Notes: generated by a model not told the origin, from the sequence alone. A stretch of DNA of 64,000 nucleotides from Sinorhizobium meliloti (GCF_035610345.1 NZ_CP141213.1:248001-312000), one strand, 5' to 3'; positions 1 through 9,848 are shown, counted from the first letter of the stretch. Numbers and translations: made by a program.

Positions 1-727
1 CCAGATCGCCGGCCTTGCCGCCTTCCTTCGGATAGCCGGTGACGTCGATTTCACCCTTCGGCGAACCATGACAGGAAAGACAGGACTCCGTGTAATATTC
101 CGGCAGCAGCATCCGGAACGCCGGGCGGCCGTTCACCTGCGTCACTTCCGTATAGAGTTCACCCCTCGGCCTCTGCGGATCCGAGAAGACCTCGTTGATG
201 ACCCGGGCCTCCCAGGCATCGGGAAGCGACTTGCGGTTGCGCACCAGAACCTCCGGCGCCGTCACGCGGACCAGCGCCTCATTGCCGGCCTTGACGGCAA
301 ATTTCTCGTTCATCAGACGCGCGAAAATGGCCGGGACGAAACCCTTGAACCCGATCCCGGGGCGGTTTATGTCGTCCTGCTCTTCATTCACGACTTCCCG
401 CATCGCCTCGATCTGCGCCTGGAGAAGCTTGCGGTCGCGATCGCCGAGATCATCCGAGATCAACGGATGGCCGGTGCGCTCGCCATAAAGGGCGATCGCT
501 TCGGCCGTGAACCGCTCGCCGTCGAGTTTCTTGTCTCCGATTGCCGGGTCATTGATGAGCGACTGGTAATTCGAAAGGACGTTTCGGGCGGCTCGCAATA
601 ATTCGGCAAGCCGCGTCCCGGTCGCGACGTCATCGGCCTCCTCGGCAGCAAGCGAAGGTGCGAAGAGCGCGCAACCGCACAATAGCGTGACGATGCAGTT
701 TCGCGCCAGGGCTGCAAGAGCTTCCAT
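1..727 (-). CDS. Tll0287-like (DUF3365) haem-binding periplasmic protein, truncated by window edge
   Basis: The minus-strand frame opens with ATG at 727, preceded by a G-rich ribosome binding site, and stays open to base 1, so only the N-terminal ~242 residues are visible. Residues 1-28 form a signal peptide ending near SLAAEE. The rest is helical and polar, and a c-type haem motif CLSCH lies at residues 216-220 followed by GSPKGE. This arrangement matches the DUF3365/Tll0287-like domain, a haem-binding sensor-like domain found alone or fused to kinases and chemoreceptors. Whether this protein continues into a signalling domain lies outside the window. It follows apnL on the same strand after a 122-bp gap, but nothing ties it to apiose use. 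Domain call fairly sure; role unknown. Confidence 0.75.
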   Translation of the reverse strand, partial: MEALAALARNCIVTLLCGCALFAPSLAAEEADDVATGTRLAELLRAARNVLSNYQSLINDPAIGDKKLDGERFTAEAIALYGERTGHPLISDDLGDRDRKLLQAQIEAMREVVNEEQDDINRPGIGFKGFVPAIFARLMNEKFAVKAGNEALVRVTAPEVLVRNRKSLPDAWEARVINEVFSDPQRPRGELYTEVTQVNGRPAFRMLLPEYYTESCLSCHGSPKGEIDVTGYPKEGGKAGDL

Positions 728-849
728 TTTCTTACCCCCCAGGAGGAAGCGCAAGCCGAGAGGATACCACAGGAGGGCGCGTGGAAGGAGTCTTCAGAAG
801 TCGTCGCTCTCGCGCTTTCGCGCTCAAGCCTTCATCCGACCGACGTGAA

Positions 850-2769
850 TCACTGCATATCGATGCGGGCAGCCGCATAAGCGGACAGGTCGAGGCTGTC
901 GCTTTGGTGCGCTTTCGCCTTCGGTTCCTCCGCGCCATTGCGCAACCAGCTCTCGTCGAGAAGCGTAAGGCTAAGCGCGCCGGCCTCGGGAAGCATCACC
1001 CGTTGCAGATCGGGTGTGAGATTGGCAAGCAACAAGGTACTCGTTCCATTCAACGCCGCACCAAGGCCGGCAACGCATTCGGGCGCGGATGTTTCGACCG
1101 CGATCCGCATGCCGTCCGACAGCTGCGCGAGCCAGGTCAGGACATGAGACAGCGGTCTCGTCCGACCGGCTTCGACGGGCTCCCCGGCGCCGGCGATCAG
1201 GCCGAATGGTCCGGTAAGCGTCGAAAGCGTCAATAGCTCCGGCTCCGCATCGGCAACCGTCGCGGCATAGGCAAGCGTCCAGGCAGCGCCGAAGAGTGCG
1301 TTATGTCGGGGGTCCCGCGCCGCCATGGCGATCCGCTTGCCGAACGGATTGTCCTTCGTCGCGCTGCCATAGGGGTTCTGGCGCATGGCAATCGTGGAGG
1401 GACCTATGCGATAGGGCTTCGCGCCATAGATCGCGCGGACGGACCGGGTTACGTCCCGCAGCGCCTCGAAGGTCTGCATCACACTCGTGTCGTCGGCCGC
1501 ATGGACGATCGGGCTGGTGCAGTGGGTGACGTAGGAAAGTCCTTCGGCGGGCACCCGCTTGCGGTTGAGCTCGGTGAAATAGCTGAACATGCCGCCGCCG
1601 AGCGGTACGCCCGGAAATGCCTTCCGAGCGGCCGCATAGATGTCTTCGAGCGGCGGGCAGTCCGGCCAGACGCTACCGGGCGGCGTCGACTGCCGGTCGA
1701 CCGAGGGAGAGACGGCCAGGCTTGCGAGGTCGAGGCCGCTCTGGCGCACAAGCTGCGCGATCTCGCCGAGTTCCGCATCGAGGGGTCGCTTGCATGGAAC
1801 GAAACATTCGAGTGTCACCGCACAGCCCGACGCGTCGGCCACGCCTCGGAAGTGCCGAAGGTCAACCAGACCGTGACCGGCATCCGGATCGAAATGGCAG
1901 ACGAGATGCCGTGCGCCGACGCGCTTCACAAGCCCCGCATTGTCCAGCTCTTCGGCTGCAGCGTCGGGCCGTAGGCCGACGCCGATCTCGGGCAATCTTC
2001 CCGCATCGCGCCTGAGTGAAAGGCGAATTTTATCTTGCCTGCTCTCTTCCTGCTCGACGGTGTCCTCAGCCGCGAGGATGGACAGCGTCACGCCCTGGTG
2101 CACCGTCTCCCCCGCCTTCAGCAGATAGGGCCAGGGCAGTTCCAGCGGACGCACGTAGGTCTTGTAGGAGCCGTCGGTCCAGTTTCGCTGGTCCTCCATC
2201 TCGAACACGTCGCCGGCGAAGCGGCACTCGGCCTTGATGTCGGGCGACACTTCGTGAGTAATTGCCGCGATGTCCATGAACGGCTGCCAGGGCTCGATGA
2301 GGTCCGGGAAGACCGACCGTTCGACCGTGCCGTCTCCATGTTCCACCTCGACCGGCCGCCCGGCAAGGCCTACGATCGGATGCAGGACGGCGAAGCCGGC
2401 GCGCGCCGTTTCGAAATCGCGATCCGGCGTGAAGCGCGCGCCGAAGACGAGGCGGTCGGGCTTCAGGTCGATGGTCGCGCTGCAATCGAGAAGAGCCCCG
2501 TCCGGCGACCGGAGCCTGGCGGAGTACCGAACGACTGTCCCGGCCCGGCCCTCCTCAAATGTCAGATTGCCGATTTCCGCCTCGCAGGTACCCCAATCCC
2601 GGTCTCGGACGAGAAAGGAGATGGCCCTGAGTACCTCCTTGCCGGCAAAGCGGATCGTGCGCAGATTGCCGCTAACGAAATCGGCGCTCAAGCGGCCCGC
2701 CTCGATCCTGCGCGCCTCCGGCTCCTTCTCGTCGGTGCCGAAGAGGAGAAAGGCACGGGAGACCGTCAT
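850..2769 (-). CDS. apnL: D-apionate lactonase (D-apionolactone hydrolase)
   Basis: This 639-residue protein resembles the rhizobial D-apionate lactonase family, recognised from overall sequence and from its position beside apsD. It is predicted to hydrolyse the D-apionolactone made by ApsD to D-apionate, in the cytoplasm (no signal peptide). The N-terminal third is beta-rich (residues 1-230, with WNTDGSYKTY-like strand segments around 195-205), and the C-terminal half looks like a TIM-barrel-type glycosidase fold. Its ATG overlaps the apsD stop by four bases (ATGA), implying translational coupling. It is the last gene of the apiose module, and the strand then has a 122-bp gap. The family assignment is strong because the neighbours agree; activity is inferred. 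Confidence 0.8.
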   Translation of the reverse strand: MTVSRAFLLFGTDEKEPEARRIEAGRLSADFVSGNLRTIRFAGKEVLRAISFLVRDRDWGTCEAEIGNLTFEEGRAGTVVRYSARLRSPDGALLDCSATIDLKPDRLVFGARFTPDRDFETARAGFAVLHPIVGLAGRPVEVEHGDGTVERSVFPDLIEPWQPFMDIAAITHEVSPDIKAECRFAGDVFEMEDQRNWTDGSYKTYVRPLELPWPYLLKAGETVHQGVTLSILAAEDTVEQEESRQDKIRLSLRRDAGRLPEIGVGLRPDAAAEELDNAGLVKRVGARHLVCHFDPDAGHGLVDLRHFRGVADASGCAVTLECFVPCKRPLDAELGEIAQLVRQSGLDLASLAVSPSVDRQSTPPGSVWPDCPPLEDIYAAARKAFPGVPLGGGMFSYFTELNRKRVPAEGLSYVTHCTSPIVHAADDTSVMQTFEALRDVTRSVRAIYGAKPYRIGPSTIAMRQNPYGSATKDNPFGKRIAMAARDPRHNALFGAAWTLAYAATVADAEPELLTLSTLTGPFGLIAGAGEPVEAGRTRPLSHVLTWLAQLSDGMRIAVETSAPECVAGLGAALNGTSTLLLANLTPDLQRVMLPEAGALSLTLLDESWLRNGAEEPKAKAHQSDSLDLSAYAAARIDMQ

Positions 2770-3800
2770 CCGAGAACCTCCGCGAGTGAGACGGTTCGCG
2801 CTTCCGCCGCGCTCAGATAGGAGGCCTCAACCAGGGCGAAGGTCTCGAGATTGTCGCGGCCGGACGTATCCGGCTCGCGTCCGGCCCGCAAGGCTTCAAT
2901 CCAATGCTGCTGGATCAGCGCGACGCTCTCCTGAATGTTGTGCCAGGGAGGCGACGCCCAGGAAAGGACGGGCGGTTCCACATTCGTCAGCTTGGTAGCC
3001 GCCTTCGCGTGAACGGCAAGGTGATAGCCCTGCGTTAGCCGCAAGGTGCCCTTGCTCCCGTCCACCTCCACGAGGGTCTCGGGAAAGGGCTCGATCGGCA
3101 GCCTGGTCGCGTAGCTGCAGTCGACGATCGATGTGATCCCCCCGTCATGGTCCAGGAGCATCGTCGCGACGTCCTCGCCGGCAATCGCCGGATTGACTCG
3201 GCGCGTGCGCGCGGTCACCGCCGTCGCATCTCCGAAGATGTAGCGCGCGACGTCGAGCGCATGAATGCCGAGATCCTCGATGATGAAGCGCTTGCCCGTG
3301 GCGAGATAGGGCTGGCCGGAGAAGACGTCGTAACCCGATCGGAAGCTTATCCGCCCCCAGAACACCTCGCCGATCGCGCCGCTGTCGATCGCCGCCTTTA
3401 CCGCCCGTATCGGCGACTGCCAGCGGAAATTCTCGTGAACCATGAACGCCACGCCTGATTTCGCGCAAGCCGAGACCATTGCCTTGGCGTCCTCCATGGT
3501 GGGCGCGATCGGCTTTTGACAGATCGTCGCGACCCCGTGTCGTGCGGCCATTTCCACCAGCGCCCGGTGACTTCCCACGGTCGTCGCGATGTCGACGAAA
3601 TCGAAGCCGCCATCGGCAAAAAGGTCCTCGGCGGAGGTGTAGCGCCGCTGAATGTCGAACGCGTCGCCAACCGCCTTCAGCCTCTCGGAGTCGCGATCGC
3701 AGATCGCAACGATGCGTGCCCCTTCGGCGTCACGCCAGCCGTGCATCTGGTTGACTGCGAAGAACCCGCAGCCGATCAGCGCGCCTTTGAGATCTGTCAT
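2766..3800 (-). CDS. apsD: D-apiose dehydrogenase, Gfo/Idh/MocA family
   Basis: The 344-residue protein has the Gfo/Idh/MocA layout. An N-terminal Rossmann motif GCGFFAV lies at residues 10-16. The segment CQKPI near residue 95 replaces the usual EKP nucleotide-binding loop, and EDLGIHALD near 178-186 carries the expected catalytic His and Asp. It closely matches the rhizobial D-apiose dehydrogenase group, which oxidises D-apiose to D-apionolactone with NAD. It is cytoplasmic and sits between the transporter permease (6-bp gap upstream) and apnL (4-bp overlap downstream), so it belongs to one operon with a sugar importer and the next enzyme. The general family is certain; the apiose specificity rests on similarity and context. 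Confidence 0.85.
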   Translation of the reverse strand: MTDLKGALIGCGFFAVNQMHGWRDAEGARIVAICDRDSERLKAVGDAFDIQRRYTSAEDLFADGGFDFVDIATTVGSHRALVEMAARHGVATICQKPIAPTMEDAKAMVSACAKSGVAFMVHENFRWQSPIRAVKAAIDSGAIGEVFWGRISFRSGYDVFSGQPYLATGKRFIIEDLGIHALDVARYIFGDATAVTARTRRVNPAIAGEDVATMLLDHDGGITSIVDCSYATRLPIEPFPETLVEVDGSKGTLRLTQGYHLAVHAKAATKLTNVEPPVLSWASPPWHNIQESVALIQQHWIEALRAGREPDTSGRDNLETFALVEASYLSAAEARTVSLAEVLG

Positions 3801-3806
3801 GCCCCG

Positions 3807-4871
3807 TCACCCCTTTTTCGCAAGCTGCATCAGCGTGACCTGTTGCTGCAGCCGGCGTTGCGCCTGATCCACCACGACGGCGACGATGATCACGATCCCC
3901 TTGATGACCATCTGCCAGAAGGACGAGATGCCCATCATCACGAGACCGTCGGAAAGAATGCCGATAACGAAGGCGCCGATGATGGTGCCGCCAATTGTCC
4001 CGCGGCCGCCGGACATCGACGTGCCTCCGAGAACCGCTGCGGCAATGGCATTGAGCTCGAAGGAATTGCCCGTCGCCGGGTGTGAGGCCATGAGTTCCGA
4101 CGATATGACCAGTCCGACGATCGCCGCGCAGAAACCGGAGAACATATAGACGAACATCTTCACCCGGTCGACCCGGATGCCGGACATGCGGGCGGCACGC
4201 TCGTTGCCGCCGACGGCGAAGATATGCCGGCCGATCGGCGTGTACCTGGCCACGTACGCGGCCGCGAGCGCCACGACGATGAGGATCCAGATCGAAACCG
4301 GCAGACCGAGAAGCCGGCCGGAACCGAGGAAGGCAAAGCCCGTCGTCGCGAGTTCCGGCTTGCCGACTAGGTTGGGGAATGTCTGGCCGCCCGATGAAAG
4401 CAGGGCAAAGCCACGCGCGACATAAAGCGTGCCGAGCGTGGCGATGAAGGGTGCGACGTTGAGCTTGGTGATCAGGAGCCCGTTGACCGCGCCGATGACT
4501 ATCCCGACGGCGAGCGTGATGAGGCAGACCTCGACGACGTTGAAATAGACCGTGTAGCCGAACTGCAGATCGATGCCGTTGAGGATGAGCCCGCCGGCCA
4601 CCATGCCACAGAGCCCGACGATCGAACCGACGGAAAGATCGATGCCGCCGGTGATGATGACGAAGGTCATGCCCATGGCCAGGAAGGCGTTGAGCGCCAC
4701 ATGCTTCGACATCAGGATCAGATTGGCGGTCGAAAGAAAGTTCGGCGCGAAGATCGAGAAGAAGGCGATAACCGCAAAGAGGGCGATGAACGTCCTGAGC
4801 TTCATCAATGTGAGCAGCACCGAGCCGCTCGTCGCGTCGGTTGCGTTGGTGGTCGTCGTTGCCGTCGTCAT
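3807..4871 (-). CDS. Ribose-type ABC transporter permease (probable D-apiose importer)
   Basis: This 354-residue inner-membrane protein belongs to the RbsC/BPD_transp_2 family. It has about nine to ten hydrophobic segments, starting at residue 28, and the conserved stretch GGIDLSVGSIVGLCGMVAGG near residues 76-95. Family length is normal. The ATG shares one base with the ATPase stop (TGATG), indicating coupled translation. It forms the translocation pore with the double ATPase (4871-6421) and the binding protein (7228-8169). Substrate is inferred to be D-apiose because the operon encodes apsD and apnL directly downstream and apnO upstream. Confidence 0.88.
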   Translation of the reverse strand: MTTATTTTNATDATSGSVLLTLMKLRTFIALFAVIAFFSIFAPNFLSTANLILMSKHVALNAFLAMGMTFVIITGGIDLSVGSIVGLCGMVAGGLILNGIDLQFGYTVYFNVVEVCLITLAVGIVIGAVNGLLITKLNVAPFIATLGTLYVARGFALLSSGGQTFPNLVGKPELATTGFAFLGSGRLLGLPVSIWILIVVALAAAYVARYTPIGRHIFAVGGNERAARMSGIRVDRVKMFVYMFSGFCAAIVGLVISSELMASHPATGNSFELNAIAAAVLGGTSMSGGRGTIGGTIIGAFVIGILSDGLVMMGISSFWQMVIKGIVIIVAVVVDQAQRRLQQQVTLMQLAKKG

Positions 4872-6421
4872 CAGGCGTGTTCCCTTGTCGTTTTATGACC
4901 CTCGGCCGAAGCCTTCACGATCATCTCTTCCGTCGCGTCCGCGCGGTCGATGACCGTGACCAGCCGTCCGTTGCTCATGACGGCGATGCGGTCAGAGAGC
5001 GCCATGACCTCTTCGAGGTCGGAGGTGGAAAAGAGGATGGCGAGCCCCTCGCCGGCAAGCCGGCGCATGGTGCGGAAGACGTCCGCTTTGGCGCCGACAT
5101 CTATGCCGCGGCTGGGTTCGTCCATCAGCAGCACCTTCGGTTTGGTCATCAGGGCCTTGCCGATGACGACCTTCTGCTGGTTGCCGCCGGACATCGAGGT
5201 CACCTCGAAGTCCGGGTTGGGTGCCTTGATGGAAAGATCGCGGATGGCCGCCGCGATCGAGGCCTGCTCCCGCGCGCCGACAATATGGAAGCCGAAGCGC
5301 ACGAAGCGGTCGAGGCTCGCAAGCGTCAGATTGCTGGCGATGGAAAGCGCCTGGACGAGACCCTCGCGCTGGCGATCTTCTGGAATGAGCGCCAATCCTG
5401 CGCTGATCCTGCCCGACGTGTCGCTGGCGTCGACCTCCGTCCCGCCGACGAAGATCCGCCCCGAGGAATGCGGGTGCTGACCCATGACGCATTCGAAAAA
5501 CTCGCTGCGGCCGGCCCCCATCAGCCCGTAGATACCCAACACCTCGCCCGCACGTACCGAGATCGAGACATGGTCGACCGCGAGCCCGCCGGTCCGGCGC
5601 GGCAGGCAGATCTCCTCGGCGCGGAACGCCTCCTCCCCGAGGCGGTGGTCGACCGATTTGGCGAAGTCCTTCGCGTCCGAGCCGATCATCGACCGGACGA
5701 TCCATCTGGTATCGATGTCCTTGACCATAGCGTGGCCGGTGATCTGTCCATCCCTGAGCACGGTGATGTAGTCGCCGATCCGCATCAGCTCTTCGAGCCG
5801 GTGAGAAATGTAGACGATCGCCACCCCTTGCGACTTCAGCTCGCGGATGACCTTGAAAAGAACATCAACCTCCGCCGCCGAAAGGGCCGACGTCGGCTCG
5901 TCGAGAATAAGGATGCGCGTATCAAGCGAGATCGCCTTGGCGATCTCCACCAGCTGCTGCTGCCCGATCGGCAGGTCTTCGACGAGCGTCTCGGCATCGA
6001 TCCCGGCATCGAGCCTGTCGAGGAACCCGGTGGCCCTCTCGACCTGCGCGCGATGATCGATGCCGCGAATGCCCCGGGTCAGCTCACGGGTCGCGAAGAT
6101 GTTCTCGGCAACCGAGAGGTTGCCGAACAGGTTGAGTTCCTGAAAGACCATGCCGATGCCGTGGCCCTGCGCGTCGGCGGGCGAATGGAATTCCACCTCC
6201 TGCCCGTCGAGCAGGATGCGGCCGAGCGAGGGCTTCTCGACGCCGGCGATGATCCGCATCAGGGTCGACTTGCCGGCACCGTTTTCGCCAACGAGCACGT
6301 TCACGGCGCCGCGGCGGAGCGAAAGGTTTGCGTGGCGCACCGCAACGATGCCCGAATAGACCTTCGTCACGTCTTCGAGGCGCAGGACGCAATCGTCGTC
6401 GTCAGCTGGGTGCATGATCAT
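4871..6421 (-). CDS. Ribose-type ABC transporter ATP-binding protein, two nucleotide-binding domains (probable D-apiose importer)
   Basis: A 516-residue RbsA/MglA-type ATPase with two ABC domains. The first has Walker A GENGAGKST near residue 45 and Walker B ILDEPTSAL. The second is degenerate at Walker A (GLMGAGRSE) but has a signature SGGNQQK and Walker B LLMDEPSRG, as is usual in this family. I chose ATG at 6421 because it overlaps the DUF2291 stop as ATGA. The frame is open farther upstream to 6589, but that stretch lies inside the DUF2291 gene. It energises import with the permease at 3807-4871. Function is secure; substrate is from context. Confidence 0.9.
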   Translation of the reverse strand: MIMHPADDDDCVLRLEDVTKVYSGIVAVRHANLSLRRGAVNVLVGENGAGKSTLMRIIAGVEKPSLGRILLDGQEVEFHSPADAQGHGIGMVFQELNLFGNLSVAENIFATRELTRGIRGIDHRAQVERATGFLDRLDAGIDAETLVEDLPIGQQQLVEIAKAISLDTRILILDEPTSALSAAEVDVLFKVIRELKSQGVAIVYISHRLEELMRIGDYITVLRDGQITGHAMVKDIDTRWIVRSMIGSDAKDFAKSVDHRLGEEAFRAEEICLPRRTGGLAVDHVSISVRAGEVLGIYGLMGAGRSEFFECVMGQHPHSSGRIFVGGTEVDASDTSGRISAGLALIPEDRQREGLVQALSIASNLTLASLDRFVRFGFHIVGAREQASIAAAIRDLSIKAPNPDFEVTSMSGGNQQKVVIGKALMTKPKVLLMDEPSRGIDVGAKADVFRTMRRLAGEGLAILFSTSDLEEVMALSDRIAVMSNGRLVTVIDRADATEEMIVKASAEGHKTTREHA

Positions 6422-7062
6422 CCGCCCACCGTCAGTTGAGCCGGAACGAACAGCGGCAATTGGCCCTTGGCGGGCAGCGGATAGGCGCCGACAGCGTCGA
6501 GTTTCTTGCCGACAAGTCCGTCGCGGGACAGCTTTTCCAGCACCAGTCCGTTGACATGCGTGTTGAAGGCCTTGCCGAACTGCGCCCACTCGATCTGGTT
6601 CTTGAATTCGTTGAAGTTGACGAAGTCGAGGCTGTCGCGGATCGCCGTGCCGCGGATCGCCGGGCCGATCTGCACGCGCGCGTCCGCCTTGCCGTCGCCG
6701 TTCGCATCGACTTCCACATAGGCCGAACGCGACTTCGTTTCGGCCTTGACGATGGTGCCGGAGAGACGCGCCGCAAAAGTCCAGGGGGCACTTCCCTGCT
6801 TTTCCTTGTGGCCGTATTTGGCACCCGCCGCCTGCGCATCGCTCTCGGCAAGAGCTGTCACTTCGACGAACGGACCGGCCTTTCTGTCGAGATAGGGGAG
6901 CACTTCGGCGTCCCAGATCTCGGCGACCATGCGATTGGGATTGAAGCCGCCGGAGGCAGCCTCGGCGGCCTCTTCGGCAGTCGGCGTCTTGATGATCTTG
7001 CAGCCCGAGAGTGCCATCACGCCCGCAACCACGAGTGCGGCCGCGACCTTAAACTTCGGCAT
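6418..7062 (-). CDS. DUF2291 family lipoprotein linked to sugar ABC transporter
   Basis: A 214-residue protein with a lipoprotein signal: charged start, hydrophobic residues 6-18, lipobox LSGC with the lipid-bearing Cys at 21. The remainder is a soluble beta-rich domain containing DANGDGKADARVQIG around residues 120-135, which resembles a calcium-type DxDGD loop. It matches DUF2291, a family repeatedly found inside ribose-type ABC operons. It lies between the binding-protein gene and the ATPase, with the ATPase start overlapping its stop (ATGA), so it is produced with the transporter. A periplasmic, membrane-anchored accessory role in uptake is likely, but no biochemical function is established. 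Confidence 0.82.
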   Translation of the reverse strand: MPKFKVAAALVVAGVMALSGCKIIKTPTAEEAAEAASGGFNPNRMVAEIWDAEVLPYLDRKAGPFVEVTALAESDAQAAGAKYGHKEKQGSAPWTFAARLSGTIVKAETKSRSAYVEVDANGDGKADARVQIGPAIRGTAIRDSLDFVNFNEFKNQIEWAQFGKAFNTHVNGLVLEKLSRDGLVGKKLDAVGAYPLPAKGQLPLFVPAQLTVGG

Positions 7063-7114
7063 CGAAATTCACTCCATGACAGGACAGGCGCGCAGCGTAT
7101 CGGCCGCGTGCCAA

Positions 7115-7162
7115 GCGCATCGACCCGAAAAGCGGAACCGGTTTTCGGTAAGCACGGTGCGC
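7115..7162. repeat. Rhizobial intergenic palindromic repeat (RIME-like)
   Basis: An imperfect palindrome between the binding-protein gene and the DUF2291 gene. The ends GCGCA/TGCGC are complementary and the interior CCGAAAA...TTTTCGG (7124-7130 and 7142-7148) forms a second stem around a GGAACC centre. The form resembles short dispersed rhizobial elements. Being transcribed between two operon genes, it may act as an mRNA-stabilising or partial stop structure. The repeat-family assignment is from memory of the motif. Confidence 0.5.
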
Positions 7163-7227
7163 AGATTCGAAGGCTTAGCGGGTGCGGACGGTTTTCGCCC
7201 GCTCCCGCTCAAACTCCCTGGAGCCGA

Positions 7228-8238
<1,011 letters not shown>

Positions 8239-9066
8239 TCAGGTAATGCGGCGGATGCTGTCGGCGATCTCCTGCGGCTCGAAGACGCGTTTCCAGTCCT
8301 CTCGCATGAGCATCGGCTTGCCGAATTCGATGGCCTTGTTGCAGGCGTCGGAGAAGACGCCGGGCGTCTCTTCGAAGATCACGGCGCCGAGCACGTTCAT
8401 GTGGCCGAGCAGGAAGTCGCGCGCGGCCTCTTTCGGCACGCCACGCTTGACGCACTCCTCCATCGCCTCGCGCATCACGACCAGCAGCGAGGCGCAGACC
8501 GTTTCGGAGAGGCCCGGCTCCAGCAGCGCAATCTGTTCGACCGTCACCCGGTGCGAGCGCATTACCGGCGCCCAGATGACCTTTGCGATCTCCTCGCCGA
8601 GCGCATAGGCCTCTTCCGGCCCCTGCATCAGTGCGGAGACGATGTGCTGCTTGGCGGCGACACCACCGAAGAAGTCGCGCTTGGCCGCCGGGTCCGTCTC
8701 GTCGTTGAAGATCGGCGGGTGGCAGGGATGGGTAACGAAATAGGTAAGATCGCCGCGCTCCGGCAGATGACCGGCATAGGGTGCGGCCGCATCGAGGACG
8801 ATAACCATCGTTCCGGGCTTCAGCCTATCCACAATCGCGGAAGCAACCTTGCCGATCGCCGTATCCGGCACCGCCAGAATGACCACCTCGGCACCGTCCA
8901 GCGCCTCATCGGCAGCGACGGCCTGAAGCCCGAGCTCGTCGGCCAGCCGCGCCTTGCCCGCCTCGCTCACTTCGACATGGCGCACGTCGAAACGCGAGCC
9001 TTTGAGGTTCTTGGCCAGGCGGCAGCCCATCTTCCCGCCGGCGCCGAACAGGGCAATCGATGTCAT
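8239..9066 (-). CDS. apnO: D-apionate oxidoisomerase (3-hydroxyacid dehydrogenase-like)
   Basis: This 275-residue cytoplasmic protein starts with a Rossmann motif GAGGKMG at residues 8-14, followed by VVILAVPDTAIGKV around 59-72, typical of NAD-dependent beta-hydroxyacid/phosphogluconate dehydrogenases. The helical C-terminal half (about 150-275) matches the special C-terminal domain seen in D-apionate oxidoisomerases, which convert D-apionate to 3-oxo-isoapionate. It is the first gene of the minus-strand apiose module and is divergent from a TetR gene. The next steps (Oia transcarboxylase, decarboxylase or kinase) are not present here. Superfamily is certain; the specific name is supported by apsD and apnL nearby. 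Confidence 0.75.
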   Translation of the reverse strand: MTSIALFGAGGKMGCRLAKNLKGSRFDVRHVEVSEAGKARLADELGLQAVAADEALDGAEVVILAVPDTAIGKVASAIVDRLKPGTMVIVLDAAAPYAGHLPERGDLTYFVTHPCHPPIFNDETDPAAKRDFFGGVAAKQHIVSALMQGPEEAYALGEEIAKVIWAPVMRSHRVTVEQIALLEPGLSETVCASLLVVMREAMEECVKRGVPKEAARDFLLGHMNVLGAVIFEETPGVFSDACNKAIEFGKPMLMREDWKRVFEPQEIADSIRRIT

Positions 9067-9094
9067 TCGCTACTCCTCAGCTATCTCGACGATC

Positions 9095-9123
9095 CGAATA
9101 GCCGAACTGGTATGATGAGTCAA
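9095..9123 (-). promoter_or_regulatory. Candidate promoter of apnO
   Basis: On the minus strand a -35 box TTGACT (9123-9118) is followed after 17 bases by TATTCG (9100-9095), placing the start of transcription about 20-25 bases before the apnO ATG. The spacing is ideal and the -10 is moderate. No obvious operator overlaps it. Confidence 0.4.
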
Positions 9124-9163
9124 TGAGCATATCAGCAGCCGATAGCCGCAAAGCAGTCAGCGG

Positions 9164-9214
9164 TTGACAAGTAACAGTGTTCGGATTATCACTGACGAAA
9201 TTCGAAATTCGTCA
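9164..9214 (+). promoter_or_regulatory. Promoter and TetR operator of the tetR-RND genes
   Basis: TTGACA (9164-9169) with TTATCA (9186-9191) at a 16-base spacing forms a good promoter. Immediately downstream, 9193-9214 is a 22-bp inverted repeat with arms TGACGAA and TTCGTCA and centre TTCGAA, with one mismatched pair. It covers the presumed transcription start, as expected for autorepression by the TetR protein encoded 20 bases later. Confidence 0.6.
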
Positions 9215-9233
9215 CTAATCAGCAGGAGACAGG

Positions 9234-9842
9234 ATGAGCGATCTCGCAGACAACGCCGCCGACGCAGCCCGCCAGGAAAACGTGACGCGTATTCTTGAAG
9301 CCGCGGAGCGGCTGTTCCGCCATTACGGCTATGCCAAGACAAACGTCGCCGATATCGCGCGCGAGCTCGATATGTCGCCGGCCAACATCTACCGTTTCTT
9401 CGCGTCGAAGACGGAAATTCATCAGGCGCTTTGCTCGCGCATGCTCGGGGCAAGCTATCAGCAGGCGCTGGAAATCGCGCGTCTGCCGCTCAGCGCTTCC
9501 GAGCGGCTGAGGCGCTACGGGCTGGGGCAGCACAAGCTCACCGTCGAGACAATGCTCGACGAACAGAAAGTCCATGAAATGGTCGTCGTGGCGATCGAGC
9601 GCGACTGGCACGTGATCGAGAAACATATCGGCCGTCTGGACGAGCTCCTCGCAGCTATTATCCGCGAGGGGATCGAAGCCGGAGAGTTCGCCGAACAGGA
9701 CCCCGCTATCGCCGCCAGATGCTTCGGCGCCAGTCTCGTCACCCTTTGCCATCCGCAGATCGTCGCCCAGTGTCTCGCCAAGGAAAACCGCGCGACACCC
9801 GAGGAGCTCATCGAGTTCGCGATCCGGGCGCTGAAAAAATAA
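9234..9842 (+). CDS. TetR-family regulator of the adjacent RND efflux genes
   Basis: A 202-residue TetR/AcrR repressor. The N-terminal helix-turn-helix spans about residues 25-65 (ILEAAERLFRHYGYAKTNVA, then MSPANIYRFFASK). The C-terminal ligand domain is unremarkable in length. AGGAGACAGG precedes the ATG well. It sits upstream of the membrane-fusion/RND genes on the same strand and overlaps its own operator region, so control of efflux is the simplest reading. It is also divergent from apnO, and a role there cannot be excluded. A terminator directly follows its stop codon, suggesting the pump may be transcribed separately. Confidence 0.85.
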   Translation: MSDLADNAADAARQENVTRILEAAERLFRHYGYAKTNVADIARELDMSPANIYRFFASKTEIHQALCSRMLGASYQQALEIARLPLSASERLRRYGLGQHKLTVETMLDEQKVHEMVVVAIERDWHVIEKHIGRLDELLAAIIREGIEAGEFAEQDPAIAARCFGASLVTLCHPQIVAQCLAKENRATPEELIEFAIRALKK

Positions 9843-9848
9843 GGCTTG

